NCBI GenBank assembly: GCA_010015805.1
Contig: ML978126.1
Coordinates: forward strand, 1,240,001 to 1,304,000
Length of the DNA stretch: 64,000 nucleotides
Reading direction: 5' to 3'
Source of the DNA: Rhizodiscina lignyota
Taxonomy: Eukaryota > Ascomycota > Dothideomycetes > Aulographales > Rhizodiscinaceae
Shown here: positions 1 to 12,082 of the stretch, one piece after another
How positions within the stretch are numbered: position 1 is the first letter of the stretch
Layout: each line of letters starts with the position of its first letter
Translations under genes and position numbers: made by a program
The notes under the pieces: model-generated
The model's database searches: none
What the model was told of the DNA's origin: nothing
Seen by the model: the letters and a program-made list of their open reading frames with translations, nothing else

Positions 1-2757
1 TGGGCATATGCAAAACTGAGACCGAAGCTCTCGGGCGTAGCAGCTCCACTGTTCGCACTGTTCGCGATGCTGATTGTTGCCGTCTCAGGGGTGCTGCCTC
101 CACTGACTGAATTGTGGCGTCCGGTGAGGGTGTGTAGAGTGCTGCCCTGGGAACTCCGCCGTTGGATGACCCAGAGGATGGAATGAAGTGCGTGAATTAG
201 GATGAACTTGCTATACGCGTTTGTATCCCTCGTCTTGGCAGGGGTTGACAGGTCAAACAGTGAACGCAGCGCAGCTTGAAATTCCGGTTGCCTTGCTGAA
301 AGACTGCCGCTGGTGTTTTGAGTAGATTGAGCGTCAGGCCCATAAAGGCCAAGCATCCTTGCACAGTCCTCAGATGATGTCGCCTCCCAGGCCGCGTCGT
401 CGGAGGGTAGCCGGAGCTGAATTTCTGCAGGATCGAAGTGAGGAGGTGAATTAAAGTAGAGCGTGAGGGCCATGTCTAGGAGATAAAAGATGTATAATGC
501 TCGAGAGCGCTTCTCTTGCTCAATCCAGGAGAACCAGTCCCAGCTAGTATCGGGCAGTTGCGGAGCGGAATCCAGTTGATGAAGAACGCTGGGCTTAACG
601 GTGTGCGATAATCCTGTATGCTGAAGAAGGCCACAATAACGGCCAACTGCTGCAATGAGATGGAATTCCTCGCGAGCCTGGGCCCTTTGTGCTTGGTTGC
701 CATGCCAGAGAAACAGGCAGATGAGAAGGCCCAAAGCTTGTACCTCTTCGATTTCATAGTGACAGTTCATATCGGCAGAAGGCTTAGTTGAATTTTTGAC
801 TGCCGCAATTAAAGGTGAGGCTCGATAAACAGCAGTCTTGACGAGTTCCATCAACCACCGAACTTGGGGGACGTCCAATTTGTCAGAGTATACGGCACCG
901 ATGCAAATCATTCCTAGTACGAGAGCATCGCTTGCCGTACAAGGGTTGAAAGTTGGCATATGCAGCATCGGCCAGTGGCCTTGGTAGTTTTTGAATTCTT
1001 CGAGGAAATCGCGCACGTTTTCGGAAGTTAAAAGCTGTCGTAACCGAGCTTCGTTTTGGTGATCGTGAAGCTGCACGCCGGAATTCGAATATGTAATACA
1101 GAAAGAGATGAGTTGCGCAATCTTGTTCTCTACAGGGTCGTTCATATCCCACGCGCCAAAGTTCTGACGGGTGTTGAAGCCAGAGGGATCTGTGTAGAGG
1201 CCGCTGAAAGCATCGTCGTTGGTCGAGAAATCGTTATTGAGCAGCTGGCCGCCCGGCTCGACCTTGACTTTCGTCCAGTCAAGCGTGGCGTTGGGATGGA
1301 GCTGAGATGGATACTCGTTGTGGTTCCAACCCATGTCGTTGTGCAGCTGCTGCCCATTCTGTGCACTCTCAACATCAGCCTTTTGGAACGAAGATGCCAT
1401 CGGACCCCCTCGATCCTGCTGATGGTGATGAGTATGCTGACCTTCCTGTTGTAACATATTCTGGGCAGCCTCTTGAGCTCCATAGCCACCATAAGCATGC
1501 CCGTTTTGCAGTCCATTTTGAACAGTGTGGACTGGTGACTGGTTCGTCGACATAGTACCAGACTGTGTGCCATTAGGCATCATCGATGGGAGAGCGCCGG
1601 GAGTCGAAAAGGCGCTGTAGTTCTCGTAGCCACCGCGCGAAGTTGAGATTTGCTCAAGCGCGGACATGCTCCTACGATTCTCTAAAAAAGAGTTCGCTGG
1701 GCGTGCGACGCTGTTCGAACGCGAGTTTCTGGCTGAACTCGGATGCATGCCATCAGGATAAGATTGTTGAGGCATCATTGATGGCATTTGGCCCATCTGG
1801 TTGACAGATCCATCGTAGACTGGCGAAGGATTGACGGGGTTCAGAAAATGAATATTCTGCGTAGTGTCGATTGACTGGCGGTTCTTTTGAAGATGCGCTC
1901 GCGATCCCTCCAGATGATCCATGTCTCCAACAACGCCTCGGCGAACAGAGCATTTCTGGAAATGTCTCTTGAGGATGTCACTGCGTGAGAATGTATCCTT
2001 GCACAGTTTACACATGTACGGTCTGTCGCCAGTGTCTGTGATGCGTTAGAAATAATCAGTAACAGGAGAAAGGAGATGTCCACGTACGTCTTAACAAGTG
2101 GCGTTTTAGATGCTTTGCATGCTGGTAGGTCTTGGTACAATGAGGGCATGGATATTTGCCGTCCTGATCTTTTTGTGGTACAGTAGACTTCACATTGCCC
2201 GGAGCACGGCCAGGAGCACTTGGCAAGATACCTCGTCTACCTTGCTGTCCAACTACGTGTGTTGGTTCTGGGTCACCAGGATTTCCTGGGACAAGCATCT
2301 GGTTCGGCATTTGCTGTTGCTGAAGTTGAGCTAATAACGTCGAGCCATCTTGTGGACGAGGATGGATTGCTGGCAGTCCTGCAGAGCTACTTGCCGGAAG
2401 GCCTGAAGCCATTGCTGTGGATGCTGGTGGCATCATGGACTGCGACATGTTCATGTACGGGCCAGCTTGACTGTACGCGCTCATCTGTTGAGGTGCCCTT
2501 TGAGCTTGTGGCGCCAACTGCGGCAGGCTGGAAGGCTGGTGGCCTTGCGGTGTTGATGCGTATGAGGCTGTTGTTGTGGCAGGATGCTGTGACATGCCGA
2601 CGCTGTAAGAGGGGTACTGAGGGACTGCCCCGTTAAGAGGGGGAAGCGTGTGGGCATCGCCCTGGTTGTCGGGCATACGCTGTTGCATGCTGCTAAGGTG
2701 CGCACTAGGAAGGCTGTGGTGTGTGGGAATACCGCCTATCTGGTACGAGTTGTCCAT
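1..2757 (-). CDS. C2H2 zinc-finger / fungal-specific transcription factor (3' part cut by window edge)
   Basis: Predicted nuclear DNA-binding regulator. Two exons: 2757-2088 and 2035-1, with a 52-nt GT-AG intron (2036-2087); the second exon stays open to the window edge, so the C-terminus is missing. The N-terminal ~190 residues are rich in Gln, Pro, Ser and Met and look disordered. Then come two adjacent fingers: CPHC-X12-H-X3-H, and a second one, CKLC-X12-H-X3-C, which ends in Cys instead of His. The intron falls inside the codon of the last zinc-ligand His of finger 1 (C|AC, phase 1). After a Ser/Asn/Gln linker, the downstream part (e.g. NVRDFLEEFKNYQGHWPMLH) resembles the fungal-specific regulatory (middle homology) domain of C2H2/Zn2Cys6 factors. 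The start is the first ATG of the open frame. Target genes are unknown. The family call is firm; the orthologue is not identified. Confidence 0.88.
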
Positions 2758-5700
2758 AACGATGAGCTAGGGTGTCGACAACGACGAGACGCAACACACA
2801 ATCGCGAGGATGTAACAGCCCATTCGACTTTCAAAATATGTGCGAGAGAAAAAGTTGACGGTCAATGGCAGAGGCCGACGTCTCGCTTAGTAGTAGGCTG
2901 CGGAATATCGAGGCAGATTAGTCGCGGTCGCGTAAGGCTCGTTCGAGGAAAACGTGGTCGGGCGTCGATGACAGTACAGTGGAATCTGAGATGCAGGATG
3001 GCGGCCAGCGCAAATCAGGAAAGCTCCACACGGTAAGGTTCGCACTGAGGCCGCAGGATTCTGACAAAGGTCGATGATGCTCCACGCTCGATGGAATTGA
3101 GGGTCCTTGCAGGGCGATCGTGTGGACCCACTTGAGGCGCGGTTCCTGAGCGTTGGATGTGGGGAAGTCGCAATTAAGGCCCAGTCGAGTCGCACCGTGA
3201 ATGCAAAGTAGATGGCGCTTTTGCAGGCGAGCTGGCGAGGGCGGCGCAGATAATAGCAAATGGAATTGGCGAAATGGTGGTGCGGCGGGATGACGCGGAA
3301 TCGGACGGTCTATCAGGGTTGGAGGGCCAGAAAGGAGGTGCTGTGGTAGTGGTACAGTGTATGGGATCGCGAGCAACGGTGGCGCAGGCAGCAAAATGGC
3401 CGACAGGCTGGAGAGATGGTGATAACGGGCGAGGTGGATCGGAAGGGACTGGGGGCGGTCGCGCGGTGTGAGTGGTGCTGCTTGCGGGAATGGAGTTGAG
3501 CGTGAGGAAGAGCGTTGGCGTCGAGCTGCGAAAAGTCTACGTGCAGAGGCAGTTGCGTGTCTTGGCATCTAAAATCCGACAATGGGCCGGTGCTGCGCCG
3601 CTTCCGGCTAGCGCGCCATTGCCTGGTGGGAGGCTACCCTACCGCAGCAGCCTCGCAGGCCTCAGCGCTCCCCGTCTCACACGCCCGTTCCTTGCTCGCT
3701 GCACGCCTTCCGCTCTATCCACTACTGCTGATGGCGCACACTGAAGACGTGAATGCGCAAAGCGATGCTGCACTCCGTCTGCAGCGAACTGCTCTCCCGG
3801 CCTTGTAGCGGGCGTCGCGGAGCGAAAAACCTGCCTGCCCTCCCAGCGCGCTAGCGACATGCCCGCCAGGTAGGGGAGCCACGCCACGCACGCAACGGCC
3901 GTCCCTGCCAATGCTGCCCTGCCCACCACCATGCACCGCGCAGAGCTCAACACCACCGTCACCACTCCGTCCAGAGTGACTCCTCTGCCCTCGCTCCGCG
4001 CTGCAGCACTAGGGACAGGCGAGCCACGCGCCATTCCCGTCCCTCGGCCGGCGCTCAGCCCGCCACGGCCGACGCAGGCCGGAGAGAAAATTTCTTGCGT
4101 CCCAACAGTGACGGTGCGTGGTTACGGTGCTTCACGAGCGTGCAATCGTGCAGCACGCCTTGATCGCTGGGCTTGCGCAACCAGAACGCCACCCCGCGAG
4201 CCATTCCCGACTCAGCCTGCCCAACTAGCTGCCGTTCTGCCGATCGCTGTGATCGCTTGCCTAACTTTTAACGCCGGCCATCCGACGTGCTCTTACTCGC
4301 TGCGACCCTCGCACGCTCGCCGTAATCATCTCCCTCACCACACTGGAATGCTCAATCCTCTCGTCCCCCTCCAGTCAATTGGCACAACCGTGATGTCCGG
4401 CGCCCCCTCAGATCATGTATAGAAGCTCGAGAGAAGCAGACGCGCCTGACTCGCTTCTGAAACGCTCTCCGCACCCGAACGCGTGGACAAACCAAGCGTG
4501 ATTCGTTTGCAAGCTGTGCCAGTTCGAAACGTGCCAATGGCCGTCCGCCGCTCTGTGGGTATGGATATTGCTGGCACATGGCTCAATCTAGGTCGAGCGT
4601 ATTATGAAAGCAGGAACCTGGCTCGGTCGAATGTCGAGCGCTCCTCATCCGGGACACTAATCACCAAAATAGATGATTCGACGGTGTGTCTGATGTGTGA
4701 ATCGTATCTTCGCAATAGAAGGGCTTGCGCGAATATTGGTAGAGCTCAGTACGGAGTACGTAGTCAGCATTGGATCGTCGCGCCGTGCGTGAGCACTGGC
4801 CGCTGCTCGTGGCACGGTGGCCCGGGACAGACATCATCGCTTCGCAAAATACCCTGTGGCAGGATAGGGCGTCATGAGTGTGTAACAGAGAGCCTATTAA
4901 CCTGCAATCAGCAGCCACCGTGGCCTGTAAAGTAGCATTGATCCTGCTTTAGCCCAGGCATGATTCGGCATTCTGAGGCCAAAGAGAACATTCCTACATC
5001 CTTAGCCCTGCAACGGTGCAGCAATAGTCACGCCAACGCCAAAGATGATATGCAGCTCATTAGCCGGTACCTAAGTACCTTTCTGCTCAACAGCTGATCA
5101 GCGATGCCTTGCTGCGGCTCGGATTACCTTCCACAAATCCTTCTCGGCCCGAGCTGATAAGATTTTCCAGCGTAAGGGAGCTGATGGCGAGCTCGAGATA
5201 ACCGAGCCTGAACTGTTTTAGCATCCGAGCAATACCTAATAAAGTGTCCGAAGCTGAGACGATCTTATACAGTCCAACATGGCCGGAGCCGATATAGAAA
5301 CAGTCAGGATGCTTCCGTCTTGAGCTGGATTTTATTTCAACCTCTCACTATTTGTGGCATGGAGCGCGTCATGAATCCGAATGAAGCATCGTGCATTCCT
5401 CGTTCGCATTCGCATACCGGACGAAATGGCTCGCCACGTTCCGGATCATCACCTGAGGCTGAGCGGCATCTTTCCGCGGCCTGTCTCGTCCTTTTCAGCC
5501 GCCTTCGCTATCCTATTCCAGAAGTGGTCGAGTCAGGGAGCTCGCCTCCCTTGCGGCACAGAACAGCTTTTTCTCGACGGTCAACATCGGCCTCGGATTC
5601 CTAGCCATGCTTTTCGCCGAAAAGATGCATCCGAAACGAAGAGCGCAGTACTAATCCATCTACGGAGTAGTGATCAGAAATATACTTCTTACCATAAGTA

Positions 5701-6940
5701 GTACGGCCCCTGAGCTGATTTTGTCGTTCACGTCGTGTCAACTCATAGCTCTCTTGCCGGAGAACGTGCGTTTACTCAACTCCGTAATCGTCTGCCATCT
5801 CGTACTCTATGCAGCAGTCTGTTCGATTTTGGCCGTCTGATGCCGAATAGGTATGGTCCAAGGCACATGCAGAGACGAAAGCTCTCCTTGAGCTGAACTG
5901 ACGCGATCCTGCGATTCCAAAGACCTTCTGCGAGCGATCGTAAGGAACCGAGTTTCACTTCTCTCAAAAGGTCCTTCTGAATTCAAATTGGCTGATCTGC
6001 AGCTTACAAGCGGCAGCCGAGGGTGCCGATGCACAGCAATATCGAATATTCTAATTTCGACACCATTGACAGTTCAAAAAGCACTACTAATCGAAATATC
6101 AGTGTCTCTCTTTGTGCGCAAGAGCTCGCGTGAGCCAATATACACCATGCTTCCCCCAGCTGGAAGCTAACTTCCAAACGTGCTGGCACGAGCCGACACG
6201 ATCCGCTACACATGTTTCCTCGCCATCTCCGGCCTTCCAATTGGGACTCCACGCGAGCGAGCCGACATGGCATAGACTCCGCGTCCGCGTACCGATCCCA
6301 GGACATGCCTTTCGGACCGGAGGCCCGTTGCTGTGTCACCACAACCAGCCTTTGTTTCCCGAAAACCCGGTCTACGGCCTTGCTCACTCCCGCCGCCACT
6401 CAGCATATCGCCGCCACGGTGTTTTCGTATCGCAGGAAGTTGTCGTCGAGCTGACCGAAACGATTCAGTGGCGGAGTCACATCTTGGCTATCCGTGACCA
6501 GTACGCATCGTAACTTGCTACCAATTACAGTGCTGCTTTGCGTAGATCGAAATTCCCTGGGAAAACTCGAACCAGTCTGTACTAAGCAGTGTCAGCGGAT
6601 ACGGAGAATTTTTCTCGGCTTCAAGGGCTCGTCATAAGCGCCAAGCATTAGGCGAAGCCTGGGGAAGATATTCATGCAGTGCGGATCCGCAGAGACTACT
6701 TCGACTTCGATTCCCATTCGCCTCCATGGCTTTGGGTGTTGGAATCAATTTAGGCTTGAAATACCGGATATATGCACAGACTTCCAAACATGCACGGTTT
6801 AGGCCAATGAAAAATATCACGCCACAGACGGAGCCGGAGCCGCGAAACTTCTCAAGGTTCGTATCTGTATCAGCTGAAGATACTGCCAAACCTAGCCACG
6901 GGTCGTCATTAGGTACTATACGTACTGAGGATATTCAACC
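2758..6940. other. Long gene-free stretch upstream of the C2H2 factor
   Basis: About 4.2 kb with no ORF that looks like a conserved protein. Roughly 2900-4300 is clearly GC-rich with simple Pro/Ala/Arg/Ser-coding frames on both strands, typical of the long promoter and 5' leader of a developmental transcription factor. From about 4900 on the composition is ordinary and the short ORFs have no recognisable domain. Short ACTCCGTA/TACGGAGT-type words occur near 4750 and 5660. I see no RNA gene here. Confidence 0.5.
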
Positions 6941-7696
6941 TCAAACCCATATACCATCGATCCAAGATTCCCTCCACGCCTCCATACCCTGCCCCGGATA
7001 TCCCTCAGGGATAGCCCAAGGCCTCTTATTGAACGCTTCAACGACCTTCACGATATTTGGATAGCCCTTCGCCAGATCAACGCCATACGTCGAAATGCAG
7101 AACTGCCACGTCGCGAACAGAGCGCAATCCGCCATCGTCGCCACGCCTTCTCTCCCGCTGCTCAGGGCCCCGACATCAGAGATGGAAGGGAGAATGTTGT
7201 CCAGCTTAGCCGTTACTGGCTCTGTTCGCGCTTTCATCTCCTTTGCTGATTGCGGCGCGGCCGATGACCTCTTCAGCTTATCAATGTATTCCTGATTCCC
7301 GAACATAACCGTCACCCCGAAGGCCTCGAAGATTTCCGATACCCAGTACGTCGCTCCGCGAATCTGGGCGCGTTGAAGCTGTCTACCTCTCATCGACGGC
7401 ATCGAGGTTACTTCGGGGTGGGCGTCGCAGTAGTCTTCGAGGTACTCGATGATCGCGACCGACTGCCAGAGCCACTCATACTCTCCTGGCTTGTCGTCCT
7501 TCGGGATCGCCAAGATAGGCACCTGGCCTTCTGGCACCGGTGGGTAATTGTTCTTCTTCGCGTGCTCGTCAGACGTCACGATCGTAACGACGGACGAGGG
7601 TATCTTCTTCTCCTGGAGGTAAACGATGACGCGCCGAGGGCAAGGGGCGAAGATGTTGGTTCCCCAGAGGAAGGCGTAAAGGAGCATAGGAGCCAT
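6941..7696 (-). CDS. Glutathione S-transferase-like protein
   Basis: Single-exon gene of 251 residues, starting at an ATG at 7696. The N-terminal ~90 residues fit a thioredoxin-fold GST domain: a first strand/helix around LWGTNIFAPCPRRVIVYL, then the conserved PPVPEGQVPIL segment with the cis-Pro before strand 3, then QSVAIIEYLED, the usual Ser-containing glutathione-contact helix (xSxAIxxYLE). Residues ~105-245 form the all-helical C-terminal domain, including the ADCALFATWQF segment that corresponds to the conserved N-capping box region. Length is normal for cytosolic fungal GSTs. The likely role is glutathione conjugation or isomerisation in detoxification. The substrate cannot be read from the sequence, and there is no obvious partner next to it. 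Confidence 0.87.
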   Translation of the reverse strand: MAPMLLYAFLWGTNIFAPCPRRVIVYLQEKKIPSSVVTIVTSDEHAKKNNYPPVPEGQVPILAIPKDDKPGEYEWLWQSVAIIEYLEDYCDAHPEVTSMPSMRGRQLQRAQIRGATYWVSEIFEAFGVTVMFGNQEYIDKLKRSSAAPQSAKEMKARTEPVTAKLDNILPSISDVGALSSGREGVATMADCALFATWQFCISTYGVDLAKGYPNIVKVVEAFNKRPWAIPEGYPGQGMEAWRESWIDGIWV

Positions 7697-8751
7697 GCCG
7701 TGAGTTTTTCAAAGAATGATGCTGTCTTGATTTACTATATTGCATACTTGACGTTTCACAAACTTATATGGCCCTGCTCGGAGACTTTTTGGAAACATAT
7801 TCAGGTACCCATGAAGATACCTCCGGTAAACGAACTATCATATGTGATAGGTGTGTTCGACACATGCGGTCTTGCGACGAAACTACGGGGATTCGGCTAG
7901 TAACAGCTAAGGTTGTCAACCTGAGCAGTGTAGTTTGAGGGGAGATTAGAGTACTGTGATGACGGCGAAGAGGCCGACTCTTTCAATCCGGATCAGTGGA
8001 TTGGCCTTTTCGTTGATCTATTATTCAATCTGAATTCAATCTGAGACCAATCAATGTCGAATACCCGGCTTCTGACGTTAGCCGTGTATGAACCTGAGAC
8101 TTTTAAATTTTTCTTTTTTGTCGCTCTAAATTACCCTCTTTAAATTCGTACATCGTTCAGAGGAATTGCTTTGTCGTTCACTATTATTGTGGAGCCTCGG
8201 CATGGCCACAGCATTTGCGGGATGAACTCCTCAAACTTTTGTGGAGAACTAGAACAAGTTTAATTGGGGAGATGAGTATTGCCATGACATCAACTTCATC
8301 AGTGAAATTTTGAGGCTCAGAGACTTTTTAATTTTTAATTATTTGCCAATGGCGGAGGAGGCCTCGTGCTTTGAAATCAGCTGCATACCTTGGGTATTGA
8401 AATAGAAGCCATAATTCTCTACGACGTCGTGCAAACAACCACACCAACAGTCGAATGCGCCTCTTCCGAATAAGAACAGACTTCTAGTCGTCCTGTCGCC
8501 AGTGCTAACCCCGAAATTATGTGGATGTGCGCCTGGCGTTCGAGGGTCCATGGGAAAGTCTTGTTTGTCATAAGCTTCGTTGATCCGAATCCTTCATATG
8601 CAAGCCAACTACGTATGACTTCACTTCCAAGTTCTTCATCCATTCAGCAGTCGACGCCCAACTCGGAAGTACTAAACGTGCCCATCGGTCCCCTACTCCC
8701 ACTCATGATGTTCTATCATCGATATCCCTCTGCTCGTAGCAGCGAGTCAGG
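7697..8751. other. Intergenic, divergent promoters
   Basis: About 1.05 kb between two divergently transcribed genes. AT-rich around 8000-8340 with a short direct repeat (ATTCAATCTGA twice near 8024-8045). No credible gene; short ORFs on the minus strand (8339-8643) lack domains. Confidence 0.5.
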
Positions 8752-10177
8752 ATGGACCACATCATCCACGCTGGCGTGAAAGGTATCACCAAAAGCATTG
8801 CAGTCACCTCAGAAGCCATTGCAGGTCGTAAGAAGAATGGCTCGGACAGTTCGAACGGCCATGCCAATGGCACGGAACGCCATCACGATGAGGATCTAAA
8901 TCGGACGGAGCTGGAGTGGGAACTGGACGAAATCGCCGCCGAGCAAGATCCGCCCAGTTATGAAGCGGCGCTCAATGGAGGCCCAGTGACTGCGACGACT
9001 GCGGAACAAGTCTCTCAGAGGTCCTTGAACACGCATCAGAATGCTACCGCACCGCCTAAATACACTCCGTGTCCTATCACACAGGTCATTTTGCTCCCTC
9101 AACGTCGACCCAAAGACCGCAATCGTGGCTTCGTGAGAGCGTATCCCCCAATTCTGGGCGAGGTAAACGGGATTTATCAAGACATGTTTCTGGACTTCAT
9201 CACTGAATTTGACAAAGCCTTGCAAGCGTCTCCAAAGTTTGATGTTATCAACATTGCGTCCTTTGGGGTCGGCCATGTACCCACTGCGGTATGAAGCCTT
9301 CCGTTCAGCGTGGTTGGAGAATGCGAAAGTACTTATCTGATCATAGATTTGTCTCCTAGCCAATCCTAGAGAGGGTACTGCTAATGGCGGTGCGGTACAG
9401 GACGTGCAAGTCCACTACAGATCGAACGAATATCTCGACCGCATTAACGACACGCTCTTCAAACCCCGCGGTCTCTTCGCAATGGTCACGACGTACAAGC
9501 CCGAGCTGGCGGACGACTTAATCCTACAAGCCAACACAACGAAACCGACCGTCTCGATAACGAAGCCTCCGGAAGACCAGTCGAGGACAAGGCAGACGCT
9601 CAAGCGTCTCCGCCACTCGTTCGGCGAAGCAGGCAGCGACGTCCAGCTCCCCGAATTCGCGCCGCTCGTCTACCCGTCGCTTGATCATGCACTGACGTCG
9701 CAAGCGCTGCCGCAGAACACGATACAGCGCAATTACGCGGCGGTGAACGACTACCTGGACCGGCGTGCGCAAGTCGACTTCGTGATGTCGAATCGGGACT
9801 TGGAATTCGCAAAAGCCCTTCCGCCGCAGAAGAAGTTCGTCAATCGCTTTTGCGATCCGAACCATCCTGTGAACAGCGGCTCCCTCTTCGGACTCATCAC
9901 CGGTGGCACGTTTGATCCCATCGCCATGGGGCGGGTGAGAAGAGCAGAGTCAAAAGCCAAGAGAAATGGTGAAGCGCCGCTGACGGAGCAAGAAAAGCAT
10001 GATGCCTACATGGGCAGACAGGTCAGAGGGAGAGTGACTGGGACGCCGTCGAAGAAGGTCCCGATTTTGTCGAAGATGCTGAAGCATGATGTTTTGTATT
10101 TGATTATAGTCAATATGCCGACGGAAGCAGAAATGGAAGAGGTGAGGCAGGCGCTAAGGAGCGCGCAAACAGGTTAG
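8752..10177 (+). CDS. Conserved Pezizomycotina protein of unknown function
   Basis: Two exons, 8752-9288 and 9401-10177, joined in phase 0 (donor GTATGA, acceptor GGTACAG) give 437 residues. The first ~110 residues are polar and low in complexity, with a PPSYEAAL motif (a PPxY-type sequence). Then follows FVRAYPPILGEV...DMFLDFITEFDKALQASP, a block I recognise from a widespread but uncharacterised family of filamentous fungi. The C-terminal half has a Gly-rich segment (GSLFGLITGGTFDPIAMG) and ends with two basic/hydrophobic stretches. No enzyme motif is visible. The end is uncertain. The last codons overlap a good donor (GTTAGT at 10172), and a branch point plus acceptor (CTGACTTTAG) lies ~70 nt downstream, so the true C-terminus may be spliced and a few residues different. 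Confidence 0.75.
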
Positions 10178-10344
10178 TTGGCAATGTACACGTCATTATT
10201 CTAAGTTGGCCGAATCTGAGAAGCCTATACACTGACTTTAGCACCTCTTTCATCGTGATGTATTCGCTCGTACACCGCCTGTGCTTTCATGCTCGAGCAC
10301 CTGTACAACTCCTTGTTGAGCCACTGCCCCGGCTTGGTTCGGCA

Positions 10345-11394
10345 CTAATAAGCAGCTTCTTCATCTTTGCGCATCTGACGGCAAGCCTCTTCCTCTTCTT
10401 CACCAACGTGTTCATGGAAGCGACACCAGTCTAGTGTCTCAGTTGAGCGCGTTGCGCTATCCTTGTTTGCTGGGTCTAAGCGCCTCTGCCCAATCTCCCA
10501 GAACACTTCCGTCAAGAACGGACGCGGAAGATCATCGCGCTTCTCCCTCGCTACTTCGCCCGTAATCGGTTTCGAGCTCCAAATAGCCGCGTAAGCACTG
10601 ATGATTAATCTTGCGAGCATCGTAGTAGGGGGAAGGTTGATGAAGACCTTTGTAATGAGATCGAAGTTCGGCAAGAGCTCGTATGCGCCGCCACCAAGAC
10701 AGCATTGTGAGATTAGTGCATCAATAAGGTCATTGCGGAGCTGGCGAGTATCGTAGCGTCGGGCAAATATGTAGAAGTCCACTAGGGCAGAAGCTGCTTC
10801 ATCGAAATTCTGTTGGGTAGCTGTCCAGAAATCGACAACGAGCGGAGTGTCGTTGGGAGTCTCTTGCTCCTCGTGGTTTGTCTCATTGTCAATCTCGCTG
10901 TCAGTTGCTTCTTCCCTATTGTCGTTGTCCAACCAGCTGAAGTCCTCGTCCTCACCATCGGAAACCTCCACATCACTTAGTGAAATGTTGGAATCATAAG
11001 ACCCGTCTGCGCTATCGCGTTCGATATCCTGCCAGGCCCAGCCGGGCTTCGGCGCTCGAAGGTTGACGTGCTCCATCCCAGGAAGTCGCAGCTCCCTAGT
11101 ATGAAGCCAGTGAATGTAGGCTCGAAACGTCGCAACATCCTCGTTCAGATCAAGTACCCTGTCCATTCCTTCCTCGGACTTGATGTTGAACGCATCGCGA
11201 AAATAATCCGAGAAACGGAAGAGCAAATCTTCGTAGAGCTGAAAGGTCTCTCGTCCAGGGCCCACTTTTATAGTGACGACGCGGTAGTTGAGATTCCTGG
11301 CGAACCCGTGTTAGAAATGATTGTGAAATCGCAACATTATACAACGTCGAGCTCAGAAAACCCAGAAGACTGACTGGAAGAAAGACTGATCCAT
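10345..11394 (-). CDS. BTB/POZ domain protein (copy 1 of a divergent pair)
   Basis: Exon 1 is only 20 nt (11394-11375), followed by a 78-nt intron (11297-11374, donor GTCAGT, branch TTCTAAC, acceptor CGCCAG) and exon 2 (11296-10345); total 323 residues. The BTB fold starts with RVVTIKVGPGRETFQLYEDL and continues through RFSDYFRDAF and the IHWLHT segment. An acidic insert (about residues 110-165) separates it from a helical C-terminal part with ALVDFYIFARRYDTRQLRND, then LITKVFINLPP. The extreme C-terminus has a Cys/His cluster, CRFHEH followed by C, shared with copy 2. BTB proteins of this fungal family may be adaptors or oligomerisation factors (e.g. for cullin-3 ligases); no partner domain is present here. 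The short first exon is inferred from splice signals and frame. Confidence 0.82.
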
Positions 11395-12082
11395 GATGAC
11401 GCTGCTCTGTCAAACGAGCGCAGAACGTTTAATTGCCTTGTTGGCTCAAGGCCCGGCATCAGGCATGGAGGGAGATGCTTGGAGGTACGTAGTCATTGAT
11501 AGGCACGCGTCTGCCTACCCAGCCTCCAGGTAGGCTTGGCGGTGGCGCCGTCAGTGCCCGTCCATCCATCGACACCACAAAACCAGAAGCGAAATGAAAC
11601 TCTGATTCCACGGCGCTCAGCTAGAAGCCTTGCATGTTGGAGTGATGGAATAAGTCTGCCAATCCCATGCAGTGCGACTCGAATGAGATTCGTATATAAT
11701 CTTCTTCATAACATAGACATTCCCAAACCTTGAAAGTTTTCGGAGGTGGTAGTCCGCAACTTCGTCTCGAACTCCTTCACATGGCAGGATGGAGATGGAT
11801 CAGGAAGGCTGAACCAATCCTAATAAGGCTAGACCTCCCGTCTCTGCATCACACGCGATCGCGTTCCCGTATCTACAGGGGTTAAGGAGGTGCTCCCATC
11901 GGTATGTACTTCTGTCCTTACCATAAAAGCTCCATAATTCGCTTTACTGTGTAATTGCCCCGCCTATCTAGTCATCATAGTCTTTGCTTCGTACAATTTA
12001 ACTCCACGTTTAGCTGCCATTCACCTAAGGTGACAAAAGTTTTCCATCGAGCACGTCGAAATTGCATCCGAACATCCTCGCA
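11395..12082. other. Shared promoter region of the divergent BTB pair
   Basis: About 690 nt between the two head-to-head BTB start codons. A TATATAAT word lies at 11693-11700. No gene or repeat is seen. Confidence 0.5.

Noticed and set aside
2918-3568. 216-codon minus-strand ORF upstream of the first C2H2 factor
   Set aside because: Low-complexity Pro/Ser/His/Arg composition in GC-rich leader DNA; overlaps equally long frames on the other strand; no domain.
3931-4422. 163-codon plus-strand ORF
   Set aside because: Composition follows the local GC bias and no family is recognisable; likely a chance frame in the promoter region.
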